From contig JAYKYS010000001.1 in NCBI GenBank assembly GCA_036924285.1, forward strand, positions 31,681,501 through 31,745,500: a stretch of DNA of 64,000 nt, in the 5' to 3' direction. This document shows, piece after piece, positions 34,128-45,600 of this stretch. Numbering within the stretch: position 1 is the stretch's first letter; each line of letters starts with the position of its first letter. Source of the DNA: Asterella californica. Taxonomy: Eukaryota > Streptophyta > Marchantiopsida > Marchantiales > Aytoniaceae. Under the pieces are notes generated by a model, which was given only the letters and a program-made list of their open reading frames with translations, was not told the DNA's origin and made no database searches. Position numbers and translations under genes: made by a program.

Positions 34128-36165
34128 TTACCTCCTAGCCTGCAGTCCGCATTGGACCTCGCCAAGCGTGTGCATTGCCTTGGTCCATGCGCATTTTTTT
34201 TCTTTACTTGCATTTTCTTTCAGTTCAGCCCATAGAGTTTTCGCCACTTCTGCCAACACCCTCGCTGCCGGACGATTCGATCTGCTCCCTCTAAATATCC
34301 AGTCCGCCCTCTCCTTCCATACAGCTTGGGTGTGCTCCACCAATATGTACATAAGAGCCGGGTTGTGATTCCTCAGTATTAGAGCGCTGTCTATCGTGGA
34401 GAGAAGACTGCTGCCTTCCTCGTAGTCAAGTTTGCAGCTAGGGTTAGCCAGATTAAGCCTCCTCCATCTTTCTTTGCTCGATGTGCATTCCCAGAAGCAA
34501 TGTTCAATCGTTTCATCTTCATTGCATCTCTTCGGGCACTTCCCGTCGTCTACCTTCATCTGTTGGGCTCGGCGGCAAGTGAAGAAGCCCCGGTTCAGCA
34601 ATCTCCACAGCCACATATTGCCTCTCTACGCTCCCCCTTTTTGCCACATCCCCTTCCATCACTCTTCCCACTTCTGTATGTGTCTTGTGTTCCCCATCGT
34701 GAGCTGAGAGCGTCAAAAGAGGGAGGGGGCGGCGAAAGTAGCTCCTTCCAAACTCGCAGTTCCAACTTCCATCCTTTCGTGGGCTCCTTCACTCTGTCCC
34801 AAGACCAATTTTCACTGTCCTGTAGGCCCCCTTGGATCACCCGGACCTCACCTGCCCACCTTGTTAGTCTTCCCAGATTCTGGTTCTCAGTCGGGTCAGG
34901 ACTCAACCCTGAGTGTCCTAAGGAGAACCCTCTCATGGATTCCCGGAGGTCTTTCAACTTTAGTGCATTCAGGGTGGTCAGGTTCTCTCTCTTCATGTTA
35001 CCTAGAACCTCTCTCTTCCCTTGCTCATCAAGTTGATTGTTCTGCATCCACAGTTCTAGCGTCAGAGAAGAAGAAACAGTCCCCGGTAGCTGCACCTCGT
35101 CCTCATCAAACTTGAGCTTCTTGGCCACGGCCTTCCAGCTTTTCAACATATTATTTAACGTCGACAGCCTTCTAACTCGGATCCTCGGGTCCATCAATAG
35201 ACACTCCTCCGGGGTCCACCCCACCTTTCTCTTCTTCCTTTTGTCCTCCTTTATAGCGTCTTTGATGCCCCATTTCGCTATGTTAACCCATTCTTGTTTA
35301 CCTCCTTCTATTAGCTTGGAGATGTACTTTATCTTGAGCGCCTGAGCAACCGTTTTGAAAAGGGGGATCCCCAGACCCCCTTCCCCCTTAGGTCTGGTGA
35401 GCACCTCCCAAGCGATCAACGGTATCTTTGGACTGCCATCCTCCCCTTTATCCCCCAGGAATACTCTGCACACTTCCTCCATCCGTTTGAACCCCGAATT
35501 CGTACAGTCCGCGTCAGTAAGCTGATACACTGGTAAGGACCGGAGAACATGGGTTAGTACCACTCTACTGGACCACGATAGTAGTCGGTTAGACCAGTGC
35601 TGGAGCTTACCTTGCAGACTACCAGTGATCGCTTCCGCAATCTGAGTTTCCGACAGATCCCTTCCAATCCAAGCTCCCAGATACTTTATCATTTGCCCTG
35701 GTCTGGCAATTATGCATCCAGAGTCCTCCAGCCATCTTGGGATAGACTCCATTCCCATCGGGATGATTACTGATTTGCCCAGGTTGAGGGAGGCCCCTGA
35801 AATGTCCTCGTACTTATGTATAAGTGTCTGTGTTGCTTGGAAGCACTCCTCGGCTCCCTCGATAACGAGCCCGGTATCATCAGCAAATAACTGGTGCAGT
35901 AGTGACGTTCCTTCCCCCGTGCTTAACCCTTCTATTCGACCTTCACTCCTTGCTTGTTTTATCATGTCCATCAGGGGTTGAACTGCAATCGCAAAGAGAA
36001 GGGAGCTACCGGGCACCCTTGCCGGACCCCTACCCAGATTGATTTTCTCGGTGAACCCTCCGTTTATATGGACTTTAGACGAACCCCCTCCGTCAGTCCT
36101 TTTACCAGTCCTACAAAGTGTTTGTCGAAGTTCGCCCATTCTGGACTGTTCGCCCATTAACATAA
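34128..36165 (-). pseudogene. LINE ORF2 remnant: reverse transcriptase and zf-RVT
   Basis: FADD, the catalytic motif, lies in LLHQLFADDTGL (about 35890-35855). It is followed by LNLGKS, KYLGAWIGR and a long C-terminal region. The zinc-finger tail CPKRCNEDETIEHCFWEC is at about 34540-34480. The conserved RQGCP motif is present only in the +1 frame near 36000, because two compensating indels displace about ten codons. A third frameshift lies near 36095 and another near 34620-34700, where a TAG also occurs. The enzyme is dead. Plant L1-type LINEs carry this zf-RVT domain after RT. Confidence 0.85.
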
Positions 36166-36210
36166 GCAACTTTTTCCCGAACCAGAAGCTTCACCGATTC
36201 AGTCGGTTCG

Positions 36211-36726
36211 TTGTTCGATCCGGTGGAGTCCGAAAGCCAGCCAGTTGCCTCGAGGGAAGGTTGTAGCTGCTGCGACGGTAGTAACCGAGACGGACGGACA
36301 TGTGCCACCGTAATTTACGCGTCTAAGCTCCCACTATCTTCCAGGCAACTTGCTGCAGGAAACACGCGCCGCAATGATAGCCAACGCATGGAAAGACCAT
36401 CAAGCCGTACAAGGGAAAGAAGGACCCGAAAGGCCAAGCAACCATCTCCCCGAAGGGAGGAAGACTTGCTGCAGTACCTTTCGAGGCTCGAACGACGGGT
36501 CCTTGCGGACTCCAGAGCTGGCCAGTTCGAGCCTGCTTTTATACAGTACAGGTCTTTTATAAAACAGTTGTGGCTTTTTGGTCCTTGCGGACTCCAGAGC
36601 TGGCCAGTTCGAGCCTGCTTTTATACAGTACAGGTCTTTTATAAAACAGTTGTGGCTTACGATTCTCCGATCCTTTTCACCGTCTCCTTTGATCAGTCAG
36701 ATGCCGTCAAGACTGTGTCCACTTGA
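36211..36726 (+). CDS. unrecognised ORF, doubtful
   Basis: An open frame of 171 codons lies just upstream of the LINE's truncated end. The middle is very basic (RTRERRTRKAKQPSPRRE). The end is built from the 82-bp duplication read in two frames, so at least the last 60 codons are not conserved protein. I see no domain. Confidence 0.2.
   Translation: MFDPVESESQPVASREGCSCCDGSNRDGRTCATVIYASKLPLSSRQLAAGNTRRNDSQRMERPSSRTRERRTRKAKQPSPRREEDLLQYLSRLERRVLADSRAGQFEPAFIQYRSFIKQLWLFGPCGLQSWPVRACFYTVQVFYKTVVAYDSPILFTVSFDQSDAVKTVST
36498..36658 (+). repeat. recent tandem duplication, 79-bp identical units, 82-bp period
   Basis: GGTCCTTGCGGACTCCAGAG begins identical 79-bp units at 36498 and 36580. I find no difference between them, so this is a very recent event. 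Confidence 0.95.
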
Positions 36727-36763
36727 GCAGACGACTGCTTCAGGAAAGAAGAAGCAATAGAAA

Positions 36764-37006
36764 ATGAAAAACACACGAATGATGTTCGTCCTCGCCTTGT
36801 GCCTTGGGACACTGATTGGACTTTTTCTGCCACCGCGTTATGGGCCTGGGCCCCAAAAGGAACGTGAGTACTGTTCTGCTCTGGCCGCTGAGGTCAAGTC
36901 CAGAGTTCGGACTACCCAACAAGTGGTGACTGTCACCAGAACACGTCACAGTGGACGGCTAGTGTCGAGGATTGACCCTAAAAAAAAGATGCTGGGGAAC
37001 GAGTAG
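36764..37006 (+). CDS. candidate small secreted or membrane-anchored peptide, 80 aa
   Basis: The ATG is in good context (A at -3). The N-terminus MKNTRMMFVLALCLGTLIGL has a basic start and a hydrophobic core typical of a signal peptide or anchor. The remainder is short and basic with one Cys, then a RHSGRLVSRIDPKKK-like basic end. It does not match a CLE or other peptide-hormone motif that I can name. It could be a chance frame; expression or conservation would decide. Confidence 0.35.
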   Translation: MKNTRMMFVLALCLGTLIGLFLPPRYGPGPQKEREYCSALAAEVKSRVRTTQQVVTVTRTRHSGRLVSRIDPKKKMLGNE

Positions 37007-38509
37007 CTTCTCGTCGTGACAAGAAGCTTGGAATTTGATAGTGCCGGGTAGACCGTTCTCTGTCGTGATCTATTCTACGCCTCCAGGATAACGAGGGACT
37101 CCAGTAATTCAGCGTCGGATGGTAGTGGCGTTTAGAGTCTTGGATCGAATGTTTTCCAATTCTGCTTTTGAATATCACAAAGAAAGGTGGACGGTGGACT
37201 GAGATAGAGATCGTTGTTTATACCTGTATGGACGCGTGTTCCGATGCAGTTTTGGGCACATTTTCGTTGTCGAGTGATGAGGAGAAACGACTTCTTACTT
37301 TCTCCAGTTCCCAAGTAAGCGATACAAGTGTGAGTAGAGTGATTCAGACATGATTCCGCTCCGTAGGCTTAGCTGAAGGAGAGAAGAACGAGTAGAGTGC
37401 AGGCGGGGACGCGATCTGGACTCGAATCTAATACCGTATCGTCTTTTCGGGTGCCCACCGTTTGTGCAACGGCTACGAGTAAGAGAACTCTGCTTCCCCT
37501 CGTTACATTTTCATGACTGACAGACTCCGTGAACACATAGCAGGCAGTTCCACTCGGCAGTCAGCAGAGCTTACTTTGCTTAGTACGAAGCTGTGATCAC
37601 AGCGTGTCATCTCAGTCTTGTTCGAAGGACATTTTGAATTGTCCGACGCACTAAACTGACCTCAGCTGAAAGGTCAGTTTAGTTTAGCGAATGTTCTAAT
37701 CTCAGATACGGTAGCCACCCACACACAAAAGAAAAGAACTAAACTCAGAGTTAACTCTGCTAATATTAATTGATGTCGTACGAGTCTGCATGAATCTGAT
37801 GGTTCGATGAATATATATGCAGGTGCTCAGAAGTTGGAAGTAATAAACAAGGTGGTGAATAACGATATGTCACTATTGCCGTGCACGGCAGGGCAATTAC
37901 GACGAGTACAGTTGACGTCTTGCAGAAATAAGGCCCACAGGCTGTAGCAACCAGCGGCACCGCCGACGGAGCTAGTCCAACAGACTATTTGTGCTCCATT
38001 CTCCTTTCTGTCACAAGCGATGACATCATCGACTGAAAGATGCACCCGGTCAGATCTTCTAAGATGTCAGTTATCTTTTTCCGTTCACCACTTCGTATGC
38101 ATGTGCGGCATACTTGTAAGTATTATATTATTCATCTCAGTCACGAAATGCGTGTGTTGGAGATATTTCTTTCCCAACACATGCAGCAGTTATCTCGCAG
38201 CCAGTTAACTGCCGTAAGCTTTACCTTCCGTCCAAATACTGTCCGTAAATGTGTGTCAAATGATGCAGACAAAATAGTGCGTGTCCAAATTGAGACATAA
38301 GATTCTCCAACGTCCAGCAAAAAGTAAAAAGAAACGGACAAGTCAGTAGTTTTCCGAAGGATAGTTTTATACAGGGGCGTGGATCGTTTAGGTTGTATTT
38401 GAGAATTGATAAAGTTATTATTTTTCTTTTAAAAAATATGAATCGAAAATTTGAAATTCTTTATGATAGAAACTCATGATATCTATTAGGATAAAATGTT
38501 AATAAGGAA
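37007..38509. other. intergenic, no gene recognised
   Basis: It contains only short frames. A perfect 12-bp inverted repeat (CTAAACTGACCT, loop 8 nt) sits at 37651-37682. Confidence 0.4.
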
Positions 38510-38583
38510 GTCAATACCATCACGCGTCAGTTTGATGGGACGGTGGAGACTCTCCCATCAAACTGACGCATGACGGTATTGAC
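38510..38583 (-). repeat. 31-bp-arm hairpin, 12-nt loop
   Basis: Arms 38510-38540 and 38553-38583 (core GCGTCAGTTTGATGGGA) are complementary except at two positions. On the minus strand those two become U-G and G-U, so a minus-strand RNA would pair along all 31 positions. This could be a small-RNA precursor, a MITE core or a fold-back duplication. Confidence 0.8.
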
Positions 38584-38910
38584 GTGAAGACAGCGCGAAG
38601 ACTTTATACCTCGTACCCCTTGACTGAAGGATGGAAATAAAAACATGGTATCCGCATCACCTTCAGTGAGTTTATATGATTCAAACTGACAATCAATGAC
38701 TGAGTCAATCAAGTCATAAAATATGTAATCTATTTTATCTTGATTTCTTCTAGTGAATGTACGTGACTGGTCGAGCAAAATGTGAAAGATTGTCCACGTT
38801 GTTGAGAATATGCAGTTCAGAGGAACATCAGGATATTGTGGGAAGGTTGTCGCAAAACAATCTCGACATATTCTCGACATGAGTAAGACGAACAGTGTTT
38901 GCGATACCAT
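38527..38910 (-). CDS. unrecognised 127-aa ORF ending in the hairpin
   Basis: It starts at ATG 38910. Composition is protein-like (CRDCFATTFPQYPDVPLN, DQSRTFTRRNQDK, VIDCQFESYKLTEGDAD). The last about 15 codons are hairpin sequence, so the original C-terminus has been lost or replaced. No family recognised; it may be a transposon gene remnant. Confidence 0.3.
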   Translation of the reverse strand: MVSQTLFVLLMSRICRDCFATTFPQYPDVPLNCIFSTTWTIFHILLDQSRTFTRRNQDKIDYIFYDLIDSVIDCQFESYKLTEGDADTMFLFPSFSQGVRGIKSSRCLHVNTVMRQFDGRVSTVPSN

Positions 38911-41900
38911 TCAAGCAGCGCTCTTGGATCGTATCAGAAAATAATTATGATGTCAGAAATATGTTAGAAAGCACGTAAAGAAATCTACCATTGAATAAAT
39001 ATGCATGCTCGCTGAACTTTTGGAGAACTTTTGCTTCCTTAATTATATAGAAAAAGATAATATGCTAAATAATAATTATATATCAAATAAATAAAATATT
39101 CTTTAACTATTATATGTTATCTAAACCAACAGGGACAGCAGGAGCAAAATTTAACCCATAAGTGAAGAAGGTCCAGACGTGCCTTGGCAAATACCAATGT
39201 GATAGTTGTTCAACCTAAATCATTAATTAATCAATAGATTAATTTATTACCTAACCCTTTTGGATAAAAAAGTTAGATAATATATTGACAGCCCGTGCAT
39301 ATTCCTCTCTGCTGAACTTTGGAAAAGGTGAATATATACATATTATCTGTTCATGGGTGTTCACTTTTTAATATAGCGATGATTTAATATTACGAAAACT
39401 CTCATTCAGATAACTTGAACGCAAATAACGAGGCCTTTAAGCCTCAAACTAAACATAAAATCTTACATACACTTACTTTGGGCATATTTATCGATATCCA
39501 CTCAGGAAACTCACTCACGAAAAGCCCACCTCTCCAATTTTGTGAGGAGGAGACGATCACTGGTTCTCAACTGGTCAGCGAGAGGAGTTCTTAAACCTTT
39601 CTATTCAAAATTTGTGTCGCATCCAGAGTTCTGGATCGGGATGCTAGCTTCTTACACTGAATGCCATTCACATGAAACAACAAATGAGGTAGGATATTTG
39701 TATAAGCATGCATAGTCACCCCAAGCTTGGTTCGATCATTGTATTGAACTGTTTTCTTTTTCTGTTTAAATTATTTTCCGGTCTTGACGAATCGTTTGTT
39801 CTCCTTGTGTGCTTAAGACAGAAGTAAATTACCAAGACACCCCTTTAACTCTTCAGTATTCATTTCAAGTGTTAGAAATCTTTAATGATAATCACTTATC
39901 CTTCGTAGACCCTCTTACTGTTTACTGTTCATCTCTTGGTTTCAGTTCCCTTCATATATATTTTCTTTAGACAGCCAGGATTTATTTTGTTTCACAGCAG
40001 GATTCGAGCTCACGTTCATAGAACCCCCAGTCCCAGTCCGTACCAAGACGCTACCCTGTTCTATAGGTAAGTTTGTATTCACAAAACTTCTTACTACATG
40101 GAGGTCCGAAGTAATACTTCCTTAGATAGTAGTTTTCTAATTTTAGACACGATATTCACGGAGACATGAGGGAAACAATGTTCACGGAAAAAATTCATAC
40201 TGAAAAAATAACTACGGCTACAAATCAAATAACTACGGCTACTTTTTCCAAGACACGAAAAAACCTTACGGCTACAAATCACGTCTCTAGATTTTAGTCC
40301 CGTCGATCCCGCTTGTCCTTATCTCGTCTTTTCCCGGAAGTGCACTTTGCATGCATATTATTCACCCATGTAAAGTAGAGCTTCACGGACTGCTGGAAAA
40401 ATATAAATTTCCATGATGTGCTTCCCTCCGGTAGTGTTGACAGGTTTTGAAGAAAAATAAAATATTTTGGCGCTGGCTTTCCTTCGTGAATACCAGACGG
40501 TATTTCCCTCTTTTCGTTAATGCTTTTCATGCAGTACATAGTACATTTTTTCTTCCCGCGATTTACACTACTGTTCTTCGTGTGAAAGTCGTTAACTGCG
40601 TTCATTTGACGATATACATTGGAGCACGGGGGAGGGGGGGTGGATTTTGGAGTAAAATGAAGTACTTGTTTCCATTCATGCCAGCAAACAGATCAGCCAG
40701 CAGGTACACGAGAGGTCGAACGTTGCAACAATTGTAATTTATTACGGGAATTACAGAGACGAGGACAGCACCGATACTTAAATTTTCTGAAATAGTTCGA
40801 AAGAGTAGCATATGTAGTGTAAAAAACAGTTGCTATAGAAAAGACGAGGACAGGAACGAAACTTTCATTATCTGAAACTGTTCCAAAGAGTACCGTATGT
40901 AGCGTAAAAAACAGAATAGTGTAACTGTATGTACAGTATGGTTTTGTTCGAAACAGTATGATAAGTAGAGAAAATAAGTAGCCATTATTTACAGTGGATC
41001 AGCCGTGCAGCGAATTTCACAGGGAGAAATCGATGGTTACCCAGATTCAGGACGGATGGACCGGAGTATATTGCACGACTCGTGTGAATCATATACGTAA
41101 AAAATCTGTATTCGAGGAATTCATGGCTTGGTCTTCCTCGTAAGGAGCGTTTTGCGGACACTGAGAAGAAATCATTTTTTTAACTCGGTAAAATTTATCA
41201 CAGTAGTGTATTATTCCTTGTTTTGACAAGAAACGATATTTACTCCCTGGAAAAATATGCATTTCGTGCAATGCAAATAACAAACAAGATGTGAGAAATA
41301 TTACATCTAAGTTATGTCAGTCTCATTTCAAGTGAATGTCGAATTCTTCTTCAGACACTCGAGTCACCTACTATACATCATGGTAGTTTAGAGCAGCCTG
41401 GAAAGCGAAGGGTTTACTGCATGGTGTTCGAATTCCTGGCATGGAGTACCAGCTATTTCCGGGCCGGGCTTATGTAGGCTAGCTTGACTTCTCCGAAAAT
41501 TACAAAACAGACTGCAAAGACTGCATGTTCAAGGGCTCTATCGAGCTCTGGTGGCTTGCCTCTACTTGCCCTCTGAGATATATATAAAGCAGGTGCAGTG
41601 TTACATTTCCTCCCAAGATTAAGCAACGGTTGAATGAAAGAGCTTGAAGAAAAAGTTGGTATCGAATGTAGAACTGCAGAGATAATATATTATATACGAG
41701 GATCACCATCTGTAAATGAGGTCCGGATCCATGGGCTGCATACTTTTTCTGGTGCAGGATAGGGACCGTGGACAGATCTACAAAATCAATATCGGCCGGT
41801 GAAAGAAAAGAAAACAGGATGTCCTATTTCTGCTGTAGGTCTCCAACTTTGGACTCTGACACACCTTCCTAGACACGGTAGACAAAAGCCTGCATGCACG

Positions 41901-42341
41901 GTCTACAGAATCGTAGGATCAGATACCCTTCTCTACCGATATGTACCTGCGGTGACTATATATTCATTTAGTTTAGCTTTTAATTTAGACCTGTGAAACC
42001 TCACTCACTAGTCAGCGTCGAGATCGAGAGCAGGTGCTATCAAACCCCGAGTGGCTGGAGAAGCATGAACGGCAGTGCAGCACAACTTCCGAAAGTAAAC
42101 AAACATAAAATGAGAAGAGACATGCTTGAAATCAATCTCCTTTACTTATATCATGGTGTGACCTTAAACCTAGGTTCTCACAAACAGAAATGTACGAGAA
42201 AAATTCATCTACAGCTATGACAACGGACAATAACATATCCGCCATGGAAGTAGGTGAAGTAACAATAGAGTTACAGGACTTCTAGCAGCATGGGAGTATG
42301 CCTCATAATATGTACTGTTCTCTCGTAGATCAAATCAAACA
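38911..42341. other. AT-rich intergenic stretch, no convincing gene
   Basis: Only chance-length frames on both strands. It includes an 85-bp tandem duplication (listed) and short repeats of CTACGGCTACAAATCA near 40200-40290. Confidence 0.4.
40758..40914. repeat. 85-bp tandem duplication, diverged
   Basis: GACGAGGACAG...GTGTAAAAAACAG units start at 40758 and 40843. They differ by scattered substitutions. Confidence 0.75.
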
Positions 42342-42654
42342 CTAATTTTGAGGATCTCCCAAGTACAAATTACCACGAGTAAGTTCATATTTCCATGCAG
42401 CATCAGTCTTCATGAACGGCCCTGTGATGAGAACCTTCTGATTCTCCAGTGCCCATGTTGCAACCATATCTATCTTCTCCTCCGTGTTAAAACTCCGATG
42501 ACCTCTAAAAGCTTTCCGAGAACTATCATCCGAGTTAGTCTCAGATATGAACTTGTTGAGTTTGCCGTACAACTCGGTTTTCCGGGGCACGTCGAACAGC
42601 AACATGCATATCAACTCTTTCGACCTCAACGATATGTTGTTGAAATCTGGCTCC
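42342..42654 (-). CDS. terminal exon, unknown function
   Basis: After TTATTTCAG the frame reads EEPDFNNISLRSKELICMLL, then ELYGKLNKFISE, FNTEEKIDMVATWALENQK and ends NLYLGDPQN. It has no ATG near its start, so it must be spliced to upstream exons if expressed. It is protein-like but unrecognised. Confidence 0.45.
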
Positions 42655-45600
42655 TCCTGAAATAAATAAGTTAGAAATAATATATGTTAGAAATGAAACT
42701 CTTCTTGAAATAACATAAAGTTGCAAACACATCATATGTAAAAATGTCATTGTTATCGTAATAAAAACTCTTCCTGAAATAACATAAGTTGCAAACACAG
42801 AGTCGTTGGAGGTAAGTCAGTCGACAGTTGGTCATCAGCCAGAAGAGCAATGGTTCCAGAAGTAACAGTACTGTCCAGATCCAGACAGTGGCGACAGAGG
42901 ATAGTTCTATCTCAGAAGACTCGTCGACCACGGCCATGGTTGAAGCTAAGGTGATGAAATGGAAATATGCCTTGACTTACCGAAGAACTGGCGTACACGT
43001 TCACTCTTCTTCCATTCTTTGTCACAAATAATGAAAGAGAGACGCAGGACAGTTGCAAACTAAGTCATATGAAAAAATATCTTTCTTACTGTAATCAACA
43101 CTCTTCCTGAAATAACATAAGTTGCAAACACAGATACGTTGGATGTAAATCAGTGGACAGTTGAAGAATAAACATGAAATCATTTTAAAGTATTGTTATA
43201 TCTCAAAAACCTCGAAAACGGCCGGACCGACCTTGTACAGGCAAAACCGAGAGCCAGGAAAAATAACGGATAGTTAACGCTAAGGTCAAAAGATCTCGCC
43301 GAGGGCTGACCCTCGACTCTCCTCCGTTTCTTTGGCCCTCCTCCTCCTTCGGTAGCGACAGCAGCAAACTCTTTGCCGTCGTGTCTTAAGAAGTTAAGAA
43401 ATGAGTCAGAAAGAAAGAGGGCGGAAGGATGCACACAGACTACCGTCCCTTCATTCTGCAGTATGCTCTGTCTCTGCTGTCGCTTGCTTGCTTTATTTTG
43501 ACTCCGGGCGTATTGATTACCAGAAGGTTGTGGTGAAGAACAGATCAGATGTTGACAGACGCCTATACGTTGGAAGTGGAATAGAATGAGTGCACGGAAA
43601 AATGAAGGAAGGAGAAGGAGGATGGAGAGTAGTAGAAGAAGAACTTACAGTTTTACTCTCCCGTCGATACATTGACCCGTCCATTTGAGAATGAATTTGA
43701 GGTTTAACTTTCTTATTGCTTAGGCTTCCACGGACAGCCGTAGTACGTGCAGTTCAGAGGCAGACAGACAGCTTGAGAGAGTCCATCTTGCCTACTCGAA
43801 GAGAGAAGGATTTGAGGAAGGGAACTGTTCTTGAACCAGAGGTCTTAAAGCTACAGATGCTTTCTTCTTTCATGGCCATGCGGAACGGAATTCAGTTGCA
43901 AGTTATCAAAAGATCCCAATTGGCAGAGAAAGGAGAAAAGAGCAAATTTTATCTATCCGCATACAGGCAGGCAGGCGACCAAGCAACTTTAACTTCGTGC
44001 AGCATTTACCTAGTCCTCCTGACAAGAGAGTAAATAAAATTCTTAATAATACACTTACAAATACAACTCAGCGATTTGACATGTGTAAAGGAAAAGGGAT
44101 GACTAATTGTGGGTGCTTGGCGACTCAAAGAGTCAAAAGGGAGTGTCCTTCCTTCCTTTTACAAACAACCATTGTCATTCACACGGCTGGAGGGAAAGCC
44201 AAATCGAAATGAGGATTAAACAAAGAATCAAAGAGAACAGAGCAAGATCAAAGGATATTGGCCCCTTCAGTCTCATTTCTTCTACTCCTCGAAGAACAAA
44301 CATGAAGTACGAGAGATGTACAAACGGCTCCTCGCTGGATTATGAGAAAGCAGTTAGGAGGTAGAGACGCACAGACATCCCATCCATCTCATCGTACTCC
44401 CCGTCGTTCCACTCAGTAAAATCTCAACAGGACCCAAATCTTACCTGATCTCATGCTGTTAACCAAACAGAAGTTGGGCAGAGACTGGACCTTATGACTG
44501 AGATATGGCCGAATTTCTGTGCTCCGGATATGTCGGATCGACTGTCAAATAAAATCTCCAACCCTTGCATCCTCGCTTCCGGAGTGGACTAGACTGGAGT
44601 CGAGTCCCTTCGAGACCGACCTTTCTCTTCTTGGTCTCGTACTGTACTGTACTCGAGCACCTCTACGAGGAACTTTCCCACTTGATGTTGGCTTCAAGCT
44701 TCATGTCTTTCAGACCTGAGGTTGAAGACCATGGTTGAAGCTAAGGTGATGAAATAGAAATATGCCTTAACTTATCGAAGAAATGGCGTACACGTTCACT
44801 CTTTTTCCATTCTTTGTCAAAAATAATTGAAAGAGAGAAAAAGGACAGTTCTAACTGTCATGAGTTACGCTGGAATAAGAGGTCAGAAGAATGTGAATGA
44901 GATCAATAAGCGCCTACTTCAAAGATCATATACACGCGCTTGGGATAGTTTGAGAAAATGCAGGTGAATCCAGCACTGTTTACAAGTTCAACATGTCATC
45001 AGCCGGATCTCAGTTCAAAGTTAAGGCCTTTTCTAGTCAGAGCTTCATCACAGTCAAAGTGAAATGCATATGAGCAACGAGCTACATATCCTCCCCAGCT
45101 CCGGATCCACGACCATAGGACGAAGATCGTAGCATAAATGGTCCGGATGAAAAAGGAGAAATCGTAAATTTACAGACGCATTAACCTGAATCTTTATCAT
45201 TGAGATAAGGCAGATTCTCTGTAGATCCAGCTTGTTCTTGTAGCGTAGGTAACATGTCAGTTGGACTTACTAAGTCCTGGAGTGCTCACTAGGTTAGAAA
45301 TCTGTAACTGGTACAGTTCTCTGGTTTTGTTCTCGGAGATCGGTTCTGTACATGTCTTGTCCGCAGAGAAAGAACTAGAGTATCCTGATCAAAGATTCAC
45401 AGACTGAACGGACATGAAAGAGAAATTTCTGATTGAACTTATCTATATGTAAAAATGTCATTGTTACTGTAATCAAAACATGCGACTGAATGAAGCATCG
45501 ATGTATCTGATAGTGTTTAGAGCCTGAACCTTCTGTCTCAGTCTGTAGAAGATCATTTATAGCAGCATATCGTAGCGGTGGATGATCCGTAGTATCTTGT

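Larger units (their letters stand above)
33336..36165 (-). mobile_element. 5'-truncated LINE (non-LTR retrotransposon)
   Basis: It contains RT, zinc-finger tail and 3' UTR in order on the minus strand. The 3' side ends at an oligo-A tract (8 T on the plus strand near 33328-33335) after a GC-rich tail, and the flanking DNA is AT-rich. The 5' end stops near 36165, inside the RT domain, so the endonuclease and ORF1 are missing. 5' truncation is typical of target-primed insertion. I could not identify a target-site duplication. Confidence 0.8.

Noticed and set aside
33577..34128. 183-codon minus-strand basic ORF
   Set aside because: It follows the ORF2 stop within the LINE 3' UTR, with very biased composition and no recognisable domain. 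Treated as UTR.
39960..40095. tRNA-like stretch on the minus strand with AGCTCGAATCC (box B-like)
   Set aside because: Box A is poor and the T stem does not pair. At most a very degenerate SINE head.
41380..41445. Plus-strand GGTAGTTTAGAGC ... GTGTTCGAATTCC resembling tRNA boxes A and B
   Set aside because: No acceptor or T-stem pairing could be formed, and no repeat partner was seen in the window.
43180..44364. Several 60-105-codon frames on both strands
   Set aside because: They overlap one another, lack domains or exon signals, and lie between two copies of a duplicated segment.
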